Shown: in pieces, positions 11,750 through 22,785 of the stretch
Layout of the letters: the number at the start of each line of letters is the position of its first letter
Numbering within the stretch: position 1 is the stretch's first letter
Assembly: GCA_033030425.1 (NCBI GenBank)
Contig: JAUFSD010000001.1
Coordinates: 124,001 to 188,000, forward strand
Direction of reading: 5' to 3'
Source of the DNA: Verpa conica
Taxonomy: Eukaryota > Ascomycota > Pezizomycetes > Pezizales > Morchellaceae
DNA length: 64,000 nt
Program-made: the position numbers and the translations under genes
The notes under the pieces: model-generated
Seen by the model: only the letters and a program-made list of their open reading frames with translations
Told to the model about the DNA's origin: nothing
Databases searched by the model: none

Positions 11750-14700
11750 GTGGGGCTGTGAGATTCCAAAAAATAAGTACTTTTTTTTCCCTTTGCGTTA
11801 TTCATCTATTGGCCGAAAAACCGGATCGCCGTAAGGATATACTATTCCGGCTTGTGCTCCTGTTTTGTGTAAAATAAATACTTCTTTAAAAAGCTTGTGA
11901 AAACTTCGTTGTCATTTTTTCAGCTAGGATAACCTAAATACCACCACACTAGCATTTACAAAATGTACCATCGAATAAAAGAAATTTGAGCCTGCGAGTC
12001 TCCTTTGGATAGGTTAGCTATAGCTGAGCAAACGGTCAAGCCTGTTATTTCGTTATCGCAGGAGGGAAAACAACTTACCCGCCCTTGTCATGCTATCAAC
12101 CTGCGGTTGCAACCAATAATCTATTAGGACTTAATACTCGGACACCCACCACGAAGCTCTTCGTACTACCCGCACACATGGAAACGGATCGAAACCTGGT
12201 GCAGAAATCCACCCCGCTCTAGCGCCGTGATCCGCGAAGTCGAAGAGATTAGAACTTTAAAGATCAATAGAAAAAAAACCCTGTAGAACCACATATTTTT
12301 ATGAGCTAGTTGGCAAGGTGGGGAGAGAGAGTTCCCTGCGCAGAAACTTGATTCTAGAGATGACAAAGATATGATAATAGAATGAGATTGGACAATGAAT
12401 AGAGGGTATCATTTTTTTTTCTTCTAAGCATCTCATTCCTCGGAGCTATTGATCAAGTAAAATATCTCTATCGAACCGGTTATCAGAAACTGAGATGTAT
12501 TCTTTTGTTGTAGAACCTGGTAACTACATGTAAGGGGGGGGTGGGCAATAAACTATTTTTTTTTTTGATACATAATGCAGGCACGAGAACATCAAAAATA
12601 AAAAAAATAAACTGATTTGTACCACGAAAGAATTAGATTCTAAAGTATAAAAAGTCATGCCGTCTGACAGAAACCTTTCCGAGATATGTAAGCTGACAAT
12701 TATTTATTCCCCTCTAGAAAATTGTTTTAAACTTTTTTTTTTTTTTTCTACAAAAGGGAGAAAGTCATCTTAGGGAATGATTCTATTTGAATATAGTAGG
12801 AATCACTCCCTATTAAACTATAAAATACCTCATTTCACAGACTGTATTATACCACCGACTGGTTCCGGTCAGTAGTCATGAGATAGGTAACACGTCTATT
12901 TCCAGTTAGGCTCTTTAATGTTATCGCACGGGAAAACCCACAATTAATCTTCTTCTTCTTTCTCTCTCTCCACACACACACACAAAGTCCATATGGCAGT
13001 CCACATGGCCAGCGAGAGAAGAGAAGAGAAGCCCAAGAATCGTCGGTAACTAGCATAGGCAACGGGCAGCCAACAAGCTAATTAGGGTCCCCGCATTACA
13101 TTCCACAAGGGCGGCAATGTGTAGAAGGAGGTGGGAGACGGGTCAACTACCCGTAGGGCAGTAAAAAAAGTAACCGTGATCTCGAAAGTCAACCCTAAAG
13201 AAGCGATAACACGAATTACTGTTGACCATTCCTTCATCCGACTTTTTTCTTTTCTTTTTTCTTTGCCACACCTACTTTGTTGGCTGGGGAGAGGTTTATT
13301 TTTTTTTTTGTGCAGCCTTGCGCATGAAGCTAAAACGTGTACGTACGTGCGTAAGAACTAAGGAGGAAGGGAGAAAAAAAGCCACAAACGTGAATCATAA
13401 AGCACAAATAATAATAATAATAATAAAAATACTCATTGAGTGATATATTCTATTAAAATGAGGTGAAAGTCTAGAATTGACGCCGTCAGCCCAGAATCAG
13501 AATGCTGCTTCATCGTCGGGGAAGCGCGGGTTATCCCCTCGCCTGGAACGTTTCATCAGCTAGGTGTCCCCGAACCCCCCGGGCGCACAGCCTTTTTTGA
13601 ATACGTATGCCCCCCCCCAATCTCTCTCTATTCACGGGTTTTATACTAACTCCGAGGCTTGAAACTCTCCTTGAATAGGCAACAATGATGCCAAGCGTTT
13701 GCTGTAAATGTTTGCCTGAGTGAATTGAAACAAGGGAGGATTGAAACTATCTAATGCATCGAATGCCTTAGTTAGCCATAAGGAATAGATAACGCATTGA
13801 AAGTTAAGAAATATATATATGTATACGTAGTGATCTACGTGGGTCACAACTTTATTTCCCCCCCCCAATGTCGCACAGACCACGTGATACAGGCTTTTCT
13901 GAAACAGTCGAGTGATGCTCCATGTTTGAGGCTATCAGAAGCTATTTTCTAAACTTCACGCCTCTTTTTTCCTTCCAGCCAGTGGGACTTTCTCCTTTGG
14001 CACAGCACACAATTGCTGAGGGCAGAGCAAAGACCTGCAGATCCCGGAGATCCCGAGAACCTCTGAGGCTTTGTTTGACGGGGGGCCCTGTATCGCCTCA
14101 TGTCTTGCAGACCACCGCCTCCTCCCCTTCAGTAACTGATTGGAAGAAACTCGCACTCCGAGGGTGGGAAGAAAAAAAAAAAATCAGGTTCTTAGAAATC
14201 CGGTTCGTAAAAAACATGGGCAAATGTTGTCCGCCCCTCCTCCACCTCTAGGGGGGATCCCCTCGCTTAAACAAAGTTAAGACCGTGGGAATCTAGATCT
14301 GTCCCAAGAAAATGTTTATTCTCAAATTAAGAGTCTGCAAAAACTAGACCCTTTCCCCATCCCCAACCAACCAAGGGAAAGACTTTTTCTTTCTTTCCGC
14401 GTAATTATTCTAGTCTCATCTAACGAAGGGAAAAAAGGAAACAAAAAAAACACTTTCTAAAAAGGGAGGGGTCTTCAGCTGCCAGTTCACTTCTCAATCT
14501 CATTTCTCTTCAAAGTTCCGTAAGTAGACCGGTGGCGGGATAGAGTGGATATGAGTAAGTAAGAGAGAGCATAGTCACCTTCTAAGCTCGTAAAAATGGT
14601 TTTTCCCTCCTCCGAGCTGGGAGGGAGGGGGGGGTATATTTTCATAATTTAAGCGCCCCGAAATACTTAATTTACCTCCTAAGAAAGTGGAGAACAATTA

Positions 14701-15234
14701 GATTTTTTTACCCTTTCTCCTTATACGTTGATTGGATGAGACACAACCGGATGCACCTGCAGGTGCGGTGATAAAGTTTCCCTCCCCGGAGGAAAGAAGA
14801 CCGTACCCCCCCCCAACCAGGTTTCTGAGGCTGTGAAACACAGATAGAGTAAACAGTGGCTTGATTGTTCATTTCACCGTTTGGTTCAATCAAACGTGTG
14901 GCGAATCTTGAAGCCTCTTTTTCTCTCAGGTGGATACCGGCCTTTTCTCCAGGCACGCAATTAAGAATTGTAAAATGTCTTATCTAAATACCGTGGGAAA
15001 CGCCCCACCACCAAAGAAGAGGCTGTGGTGGAGTCACCTCTCTTCAGCACAATAAAAAAAAAAAGTCAATTAAGGTGTAGATAGAAAAAATACCGTCGCG
15101 CTGGGTTTCGCCCCCCCCCTCCCCACATAGATCTTTTTCCCGGGTTTTTTTTTAATTATTATATTTCAATTATAGCTATGCATTTTATTTTACGCCTCTC
15201 CCCGGGATAAGAAATAAACGAAATCCCTGGGTTG

Positions 15235-15264
15235 GAAAAGAAAAGAAAAGAAAAGAAAAGAAAA
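15235..15264 (+). repeat. (AAAAG)n microsatellite
   Basis: About six tandem AAAAG units in intergenic DNA. Confidence 0.85.
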
Positions 15265-17027
15265 CCATACGACAATTTTTTGTCTCTGAATGGCATGTCC
15301 ACGCCATTACCAGCTCGCTCGCTCCCTTCCGCCCAAACACACGCGCCATCCTCCGCCTCCAAACGGAATTACTCCGTTTGTCACGGGGGGCGATGGGGGG
15401 GGGAAACAGGTACACATCGGATGAGAACAGGTACCACAATATCTATTACGCAGAAAAGAGAAGCAGGAACTGCAATGTATGACCGATCCAGATTAACCCT
15501 CCTTATTCCTGTAAGGGGGGAGAGAATAGAGAGACCGGTTAGCAACATTTTTTACCCTCCAAGATGGAATAACAATAATCGGTTTACGGCATCACCGGTG
15601 CCTACTATTTTACGTATAAGGGAACCTTCATCGGGAAGCTAGCTATGTAACTATGGGGAAATGACAAACAGTAGTCGCAACAATTAATATCAGGTTTTTT
15701 TAGTAACTCTCCATAACCCAAGCACGAACAGAAAACCACGGATGAGATCTTCCCCTCGGTTATCTACGCATATGCCTAACCCTAAAGATAGTAGTAGAGG
15801 GGAGAGGAGAGGAGAGGAGAGAGAGGGGGACAAATCAAAATCAAATCAAATCCATCACGGAAACCCCAACCGTTAAGCCAATGATAAACCTACCTACCAA
15901 CGTACCCTCCGAGACGACATTTCCCTCCCCCCCTTCTATTGCTTCTGTAGCACCGGGTGTCCGAAACCTTACTGCAATATGCCTATGAATTGGGGGAGAG
16001 TGTTGTCGCACCACTAATATTGTTTCAGAGAGCAAACCAGCTGTAAATTTATCAGATGACATTCTATCCTATGATGATGATGAATAATTAAGATCAACTT
16101 CCCCAATCAAGAGGGGGGGGATCGAAAAGCACTCACGGAGAAGACAGAGTAAAAGGTTTCGGAGATTTGATCATCTTGTTCTTTTAGCTTCTTTTTCTCT
16201 CTCGAAGGATGTACAACGGTAACTAACGGCCTTAAGCAGATATTTGGAGGGAATGGTTTTATTTCTTTCAGCGGTTATCCGTAACATCTCGTTCCAAACG
16301 GAGCTGGGAGGCCCTACCGCATAACAATCAAGGCCAAAACCCTCCGAAAGAATAGAAGAAGGAAGGAAAGGAAGGGGGACCCTTCCCCGTTTGTAACTAG
16401 AAAAAAAAACAAGTAATAGATCTCTCTTTTGGGTAAGAAAGGAGCTGTTTATACACCGAAGTTTCGAAATAAATTACCCATCTTCAACATAAGAAAGCGA
16501 AACACATCAGGAACATTCTCCCCCCCCCCTCCCAAAAGAAGGCAAAGCAAGAGAGAAGTTGAATTCACCCATAACATCATGAAGAGGGTGGGCGGGGGGA
16601 AGATCCAAAAGAAGCTTAGCTATGGGGGGGGGGGGAAACCCTATCGATCTCCCCCCCCAAAAAAAACAACACACGGTCCTCCTCCTGGTTCAAGTTCCCT
16701 ATCGTTTTTTTTGTTCACTTTGCATATATATATGCCCCCACTTTTCTTTTTTATTTTTATTTTAAAACTCTTTCTTTCTTTCTATATGACGTTTACTTCC
16801 TCGTCGATCATATCCATAAAAAAACCATTATTCCGAAGAACCATGGAAATATAGAGAAAGAGAGTTTAAAAAAGCAAATAGAAAACCAAAACATTCTTTT
16901 TTAAATAAAAATAAAAAAAGCAAAAAAATAAATTCAAAGATCTGGAATACTTCCCCCTTTCGAAAAAAAAACAAAAACAAAAACGGCATATTCGAATAAC
17001 AATCTAGAAGTCTCAGAACCCACAAAC

Positions 17028-17075
17028 GCGGGGAGGAGGAGGGGGGGGAGGGAAGGGGGTAAAGGGGGGGGGGAG
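17028..17075 (+). repeat. G-tract cluster, potential G-quadruplex
   Basis: A run of at least five G-blocks of 3-10 G separated by 1-4 nt (GGGGAGGAGG, then long G runs) over about 48 nt. It meets simple quadruplex criteria on the plus strand. It is intergenic. Confidence 0.6.
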
Positions 17076-18562
17076 AGTATGGATGAGAAGGTACGAGTAC
17101 AGGTACAGGTACGTAGATAGAGTTTTAAAGGGAAAAAACAAGACAACAAAATAGAAAAAAACAACTCTACTTCTCCACCCCCCCCTCTCTCAAGAGAGAG
17201 AGACCCGCAGGTAGCGAAAAAAGTTTAGTTGCACCGCCCCCGCGTCATCTTCGTTGGACCACGCGAGCCCAGTTCGTTCGTGCCGATGGCCCACAGCTTC
17301 CTTTGGACGAACGAAAGAACGGGAACGGAAGGGAAGGGAAAAAAGCGTGGTTACTACTTGGTTGGTTGGTGGGTCCCCTCCTCCTCCTCCCCATCGAAGA
17401 GGAGTAGGTGGTTGATAAGCCTGCCTTGTCTTTTCCATTCCCTTTGCCTTGCTCGCTTCTCGTTGGGCCACCTTATCGTGACACGACTTGAGTCCCCCCC
17501 CCTCGCCAAGGAATGGGAAAAGGAGAGTGGAATGTACAAGGAACGTGCCCCACTGGCGAGGATCAGTAATCGTCAAAAACAGCACCATGAGGCTTGAGAA
17601 AGAACACTTCACAAGCGAGTCTACGTAGGTAGACACAAGTCCAACTCAGTAAAATATCATCTTCGCATGAATGTGGAAATAAGGCAGTGAGAAATGTTTG
17701 TTCGGTAAAAATGTGTTTTCCACATGAATTGTTTTTTTGCAAAAAAATGGTTTTGCAAGTAATTTTAAGCCCAGCCGAAAAAAAAGACAAAAGACCGCAC
17801 GAACGCCAGCTCCAAATCCAGACGCCGCTACATGCAAATGGTGAAGAGTCTCATGAACAAACGAAAAAAACCATAAAGAAAAAACCAAAACATAGAAAAT
17901 AGAAGAGAAAAACCGACAAAAGAAACTGTAAGTAATACAAGGTCTTTTTCAAATATAGACCTATAAGTAGCTGGCTGGAAAGAACACTCAAACCCATCCA
18001 TTACTTATCCCAAAGCGCCAGGGAAACACCATTCCATGCGGTATCGCGGCGTCAATCGGATAGTTTCCAGTCCGTAACCGCCAAACCAACAAAAGACCAA
18101 ATACTCCCCCCCCCCTTCGTCTGACAAATCCCAAATGTTTCCATCTTACTGTTCGCCCCATCTCCCAGAAAAAAAACAAGCACACCCACATGCGCCAAAG
18201 TACAATGCAATGAACAAATAAAAAAAATCCCCGTAATAGTGATGCAAATGTTAAAAGGAAACAGAAGAAGAAAAAAAGGAAATATAAAAGAAAAACCCGT
18301 CCGCTTTTTGTAAAAGTACAAGAGATGCTTATTCCGTTTTCTTCGAGGTCTATTAACGTGCGAGGGGGGGTGTATCGCGAGAATGATGAGGATGATGATT
18401 GTGATTATGATGATGCGTTATTCTCGTACGTCGTAGAAAACGGTTTTAGGAAAAAAAGCAACTTTGAGTTAAAAGTGCATGAATGACATATAGGGGATTC
18501 GTTGACTTCTTTTTCTTTCGTGATTCACATCAACATGTTGAGATTATTAAGGGAAGTCCGAG

Positions 18563-19672
18563 TCAGAATGTTCCTTGGTCCCAGATAGAAGCCTTCTTCT
18601 TTGCAAATCCAAACTGTTTGCTAAAGTTCCCAGTCATCTGAGCCATCTTCTTCCAGCTCTTTTCAGCCTTGTCAATGGTCTTGTTGTGCTTAGGCGAGCT
18701 GGTAGCCGAGCCGTGAAGCATGGCCTCGGAAGTTGGAGGAGTTGTAGGAGGAGTCATCGGAGTCCCGCATGTTGAAAGTGTTGGAGATGAAGTATAAGAA
18801 TCCTCAGTCAAACTATCACCACTTGTAGATCCCCAAGAACTACCCATGTGGGCAGAGTGTCTATGCCATCCCAAGCTCACGCTGAACGGAGAAGCTGCTC
18901 TCTGGCTTTGACGCGAGGTCCCAGCCGAGTACGAGTTCGAAACGAATCCCAAAATTGGTGGAGGCGAGTTAGAATTCCTTTTCCTCTGCAACATCCGCTC
19001 ATCGAGGCTTCCACGCATGTACAAGTTCTCATCCGAATTCTGGGCACCCCAAGGGCACGAGCTCCCACAAGTAGCCTGCTGCTGGCAATCGCTAATGAAA
19101 GGCATCAAGACACTCTCTTGCATGAGGTCATAAACAATGTGCACTGCTGAGTCGAGTGATTCTGGTGGGGGAGGAACCTGCTGAGTTGGGATCGACAAGA
19201 TGTGGTTTCTGACAGTACATGGCAAGTTCACCTCTTTAGGGCCATTGGGCACGATGTAAGTAGCCATTAACCTCTGCCACAGCATCCGCACGTAAGCACA
19301 TCCTTCGCTCTCGGGTGTGGGCGAGGTCTCGTTGCCAGTGATCGCCTTCCAGTGGTCCTTGTATCGGTTGGCATCCATTGTAAACTCTAGGGTTTCTAGG
19401 CAGTGATTCTGGGAAAGGTAGGCTGTAAATGCACTCAATGTGTATGGGGCTGGTGCGTTGCCAGTCAAGACTTCAGACAATGATGGTCGTTTCACGCAGT
19501 ATGGGCCCTGGGAATATCCGGAGCTCAAGGGACGGCTGCTACAACTGCTAGACATACGTTCGTCGTCTGTATCAGGTTCGGGTGAAGGGGTTGTTCGATT
19601 GGCAGGTGAAGTTTCGCGAGAGGAGAGAGAAAGGTTCAATGAAGGTGGACGGCGTGATCGTCGACCAGACAT
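18563..19672 (-). CDS. RGS-domain protein, RgsB-like regulator of G-protein signalling
   Basis: Predicted 369 aa, single exon. Residues about 60-220 form an RGS-type helical domain: PSLSEVLTGNAPAPYTLSAF, then AYLSQNHCLETLEFTMDANR, YKDHWKAI, LWQRLMATYIVPNGPKEVNL and VYDLMQESVLMPFISDC. The LSAFTAYLSQNHCLETLEF order is typical of the short fungal RgsB-type proteins. These are expected to accelerate GTP hydrolysis by G-alpha subunits and so affect growth and conidiation. The flanks are Ser/Thr/Pro-rich and probably disordered, with a conserved-looking Lys-rich C-terminal segment (AEKSWKKMAQMTGNFSKQFG). I chose MSGRRSRRP at 19672 as start; an in-frame ATG 20 codons upstream (19732) would add a short extension. 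Confidence 0.82.
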   Translation of the reverse strand: MSGRRSRRPPSLNLSLSSRETSPANRTTPSPEPDTDDERMSSSCSSRPLSSGYSQGPYCVKRPSLSEVLTGNAPAPYTLSAFTAYLSQNHCLETLEFTMDANRYKDHWKAITGNETSPTPESEGCAYVRMLWQRLMATYIVPNGPKEVNLPCTVRNHILSIPTQQVPPPPESLDSAVHIVYDLMQESVLMPFISDCQQQATCGSSCPWGAQNSDENLYMRGSLDERMLQRKRNSNSPPPILGFVSNSYSAGTSRQSQRAASPFSVSLGWHRHSAHMGSSWGSTSGDSLTEDSYTSSPTLSTCGTPMTPPTTPPTSEAMLHGSATSSPKHNKTIDKAEKSWKKMAQMTGNFSKQFGFAKKKASIWDQGTF

Positions 19673-22600
19673 TTTGAAGGTTGAAAAGGAACGAACGGTT
19701 GTTATTAGAACACTATGTAGAAGATCCACCACCGATTTGTAACGAGAGACAGTGTTGTGGATGAATAGTGGCTGCTATGATGTATTTAATCGAGTCAAGG
19801 CGTAGAGTAAATGGAAGACAGTTTGGAAGCGTGGGGAGGTGCGCTAAATAAAAGTGTTAGAGAATGGCATCGGGCTGTGAGTGGAATATCATTCGGAAGC
19901 CCACCTTGTACTGCGGGCGTTGTTGAATAGATAAAGGGGGGGGTGGGCAGGGTGTTGTTATGTACGAGGGAGAGGGACTGGGGGGGGGGGAAGGGTTAAG
20001 AAGGAAGAAGGAGGCGTGTGTGAGTGAGCGAGTGAGTGTGAGTGTGTGTGTGTGTGAGCGTGTGTCCGTGTGTCTGTGTGTCGGTCGGCAGTCGGCCGGT
20101 GGAGTGTCTGAGACTGGGGGAAAGTGGAGAGGTAATGAATAATAATTCAACTACCCAGCAAGTAGCACGCCTGTTTCCTTTCTCACTTTTCCTTCCCTTT
20201 TCTGCTCTAGTTGGGGCAGAAACAGAGGTTATTCCTACAGATGGATAAGTGATGATCCCTTTAGAGAACCAGATCTCTCTTTTCGAGAAATATATTCTTA
20301 TTTCTTCTTATTTCTTTTTTTCTTTCTTTTCCCTTCCGGAAACCACTTTAGGGTGCGTCTTTCCGGCTCCTTGGGTGGTAACTGAGTTTAAGCACAAGAA
20401 TAGATATGAAGTTTCTGTAACAGATTATCGGCAGGCTGCAAATAAAAAATAAAAAAAATAAAAAGAGACTATCGGAAACAAGCGTCAAGTATAAAAGGAA
20501 AATTAGGCAGTAACTGATACGATGTCGTTGAAAGGGGGGAGGATGGGGGGGAAAAATAAGGGCCCTTCTTCAAGGACCACCATTACCACAAGCTTACAAA
20601 AACAAATTGGGGGTGGTGGGCTCAAGTTGCCCTATGCAGACTCCCAGACGACGACGACGACGGTGGCAACGCGAAGTGGGAGTGTAAGAGTATGGAGAAC
20701 AGGAAAATGTAGACACTTCTGGGCAATTGGCATGGTGTGTGGGTGAGTGGGTTGAGACCCGCCTGGTATGGTGTTGCTTGTTTACGATGACTGGCTAGAG
20801 TGAAAGGGACATGGTTCACAGGGAAGGAGGGGGGTAGCCTGTCTGTATGCGAATGTGCAGATTGGGGGGTCTGGACGCATGTAAATGATCTTGGTACAGA
20901 ACGCGACACGAACCTTGACCAACCCTTGTCTGTGATTCGAGGCAAGGGACTGATGGTGATGAATGATGATGACTTCTGATATGCTTAGTTAGGGTGCGGT
21001 AGCCCACGCCGCTACGGTAAAGGCAGAAAGGCTGTCGCGGTGAGATAGTAGAATACCTTCAGAACCTGGATTGACCTGATTGTTTTGGGTTTGGCAAGGG
21101 CTGGGGTTCGAGGGACGGGGGGGGCTGGCCGTTGCCCGTCAATTGGCTCTAATCCAAAACAGCATACAAGCGCCGTTCCACAAGTTGTCTGATCTCGACA
21201 GAAGCTGTCCAGAATCGCGAGACGGTGGTGTGCCTTGGATGAAATGAAATCACGCCGTGAACGGAGAATACCCGTCACTGCAAGGGATCATGGGAGATCC
21301 GTTTACTGATAAATGGGGAGAAATGGAAGAAAACAATCGCCCTGGGGTCCAATAGGTCACGACCCGCGAAGGATACTTGGAGTAGAGATACAGTGAAGGA
21401 GAGAACGCCGACGGGAGATCCTGTGAGAGATGAAATTCGCTAGATACAATAGTGGATACCATCGAGGTCGAGAGTCTCCACTCCTCCGCTTGCCTGCCTG
21501 TCTGCTGTGGAGGTAGGATGAATGCACTTTACCTAGCATGGCAGCATGGCAGCATGCTTGCAAGGTCCGGATGTCCCCAAGTCCGAGACACAGAATCGGG
21601 CTGGGCCGAATATCCCTTTTCCGCAGTTAAAACGGCAGCTTCCTGAATTAGTCCATGGGACAACCCGCCTGCCCGCCCGCTTCCTTCGGCCTTGAGCAAT
21701 CAAGTGGGAAAAAAAGAAAAAAGAGAGCGTCTCAATAACAGCAACTGTTATTGAGCACGGAAAAGAACACTCAGCGAAGGTCAGGGAATCCAACTCCGGT
21801 GAGAAGATCATCACGAGAGTGGTCAGCGTCTTACCACGGTTTCACATAGTGGCTGGTGAGGCTCCACAGCACTACAAGCAGCAACTTCTCGCTGCTGCGA
21901 GCCATGATTACTCTATGGATGCGGTGCTTCTAGGTCTCACCTCACAGTCCATGCACGTGTCGCAAGGCCATCACCCCTGCAACCATGGACTGCCGCAACA
22001 AGAGGTGGGAAATACAATGTGATATGTGACATGAGAACCTAAAACCGAAGAGAAGATGTGAGAAGCCGGCATGGAAGCATGCTTTGAGAGGAACCCCATG
22101 AAAGGGTAAAATCCCTTTCAGGCATTCAACTAACCGCTCGCTGTCTGCCAAGAGTCAATAGATAAGTCGCAGAGCGGAGCAGCGCAGAGCTTACAGGGGG
22201 AGGCTAAGCGTGAGCTGACTGCGCCAAGCCTCTTCCACAGCTATCGGGCGACCACTTAAAACGCAGACGACGTCAGTTAGTGTTGGTTCCACACCTACCC
22301 CCGGCGTGGAAGCTCCTGAAGCGAATCACCATATCGGTGAACCCACCGGTTCAAGAGAGTCCTCCTTTGATAGGATCGGAGCCCAGTGTCACTTTTGGCA
22401 CCTTGCCGTCTTCGGGTGAAACTGCCAATCGACGTTAGGGATGATTCCACCGATTACGCAACTAGTCGACTTCTTCTCTCATCCTTCCAGAAGCCGCTGA
22501 TCATTCGCCCATTGTCTGCAAAGCTTGGCAGGGACTAATCCCGTCACCGTCATACATCAACACCAAAAACAGACTATACATAGCACGTGTATCGTGAGAC

Positions 22601-22785
22601 CTTCTAGAGTCGTCATTCTTTGTCCATCCCAAAAAAATACTAAACTTCGCGTGATCGCATGGCGAGGTCAACACCACACTTATTGCTTCGGATTACATTT
22701 TTTGAAAAAATAAATAGAATTTTACATCCACACCCCCCAGGTAAGCATTACAAAATAAACCCAAATAGTAATTCTTTTGAGCGGC
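19673..22785. other. 3.1-kb upstream/intergenic region
   Basis: 5' flank of the RGS gene and 3' flank of the DUF647 gene. It contains a GT-rich microsatellite (about 20015-20090), a GACGAC run near 20650, and a 22262-22419 stretch open on the plus strand without an ATG and of unknown meaning. No recognisable protein domain or RNA gene was seen. Confidence 0.45.
20015..20090 (+). repeat. imperfect GT/GAGT-rich microsatellite
   Basis: About 75 nt of GTGAGTGAGC, GTGTGTGTGT and GTGTCC-type units, on the far side of the RGS gene start, probably within its promoter or 5' leader. Confidence 0.8.

Larger units (their letters stand above)
11750..18562. other. 6.8-kb gene-poor region rich in homopolymer tracts
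   Basis: No supported gene was seen on either strand; open frames are short and made of low-complexity residues. The region is notable for frequent runs of seven or more C or G (for example near 13610, 13860, 14628, 14810, 15110, 15395, 16118, 16512, 16626, 17041, 17065, 18105, 18365) together with A- and T-tracts and microsatellites. Part may be the 3' flank of NHP2 and the 3' UTR of the RGS gene. I found no terminal inverted repeats or transposase frame. Confidence 0.45.

Noticed and set aside
22262..22500. tRNA-like or structured RNA at this position
   Set aside because: The B-box-like GGTTCAAGAG word lacks a matching A box and acceptor stem.
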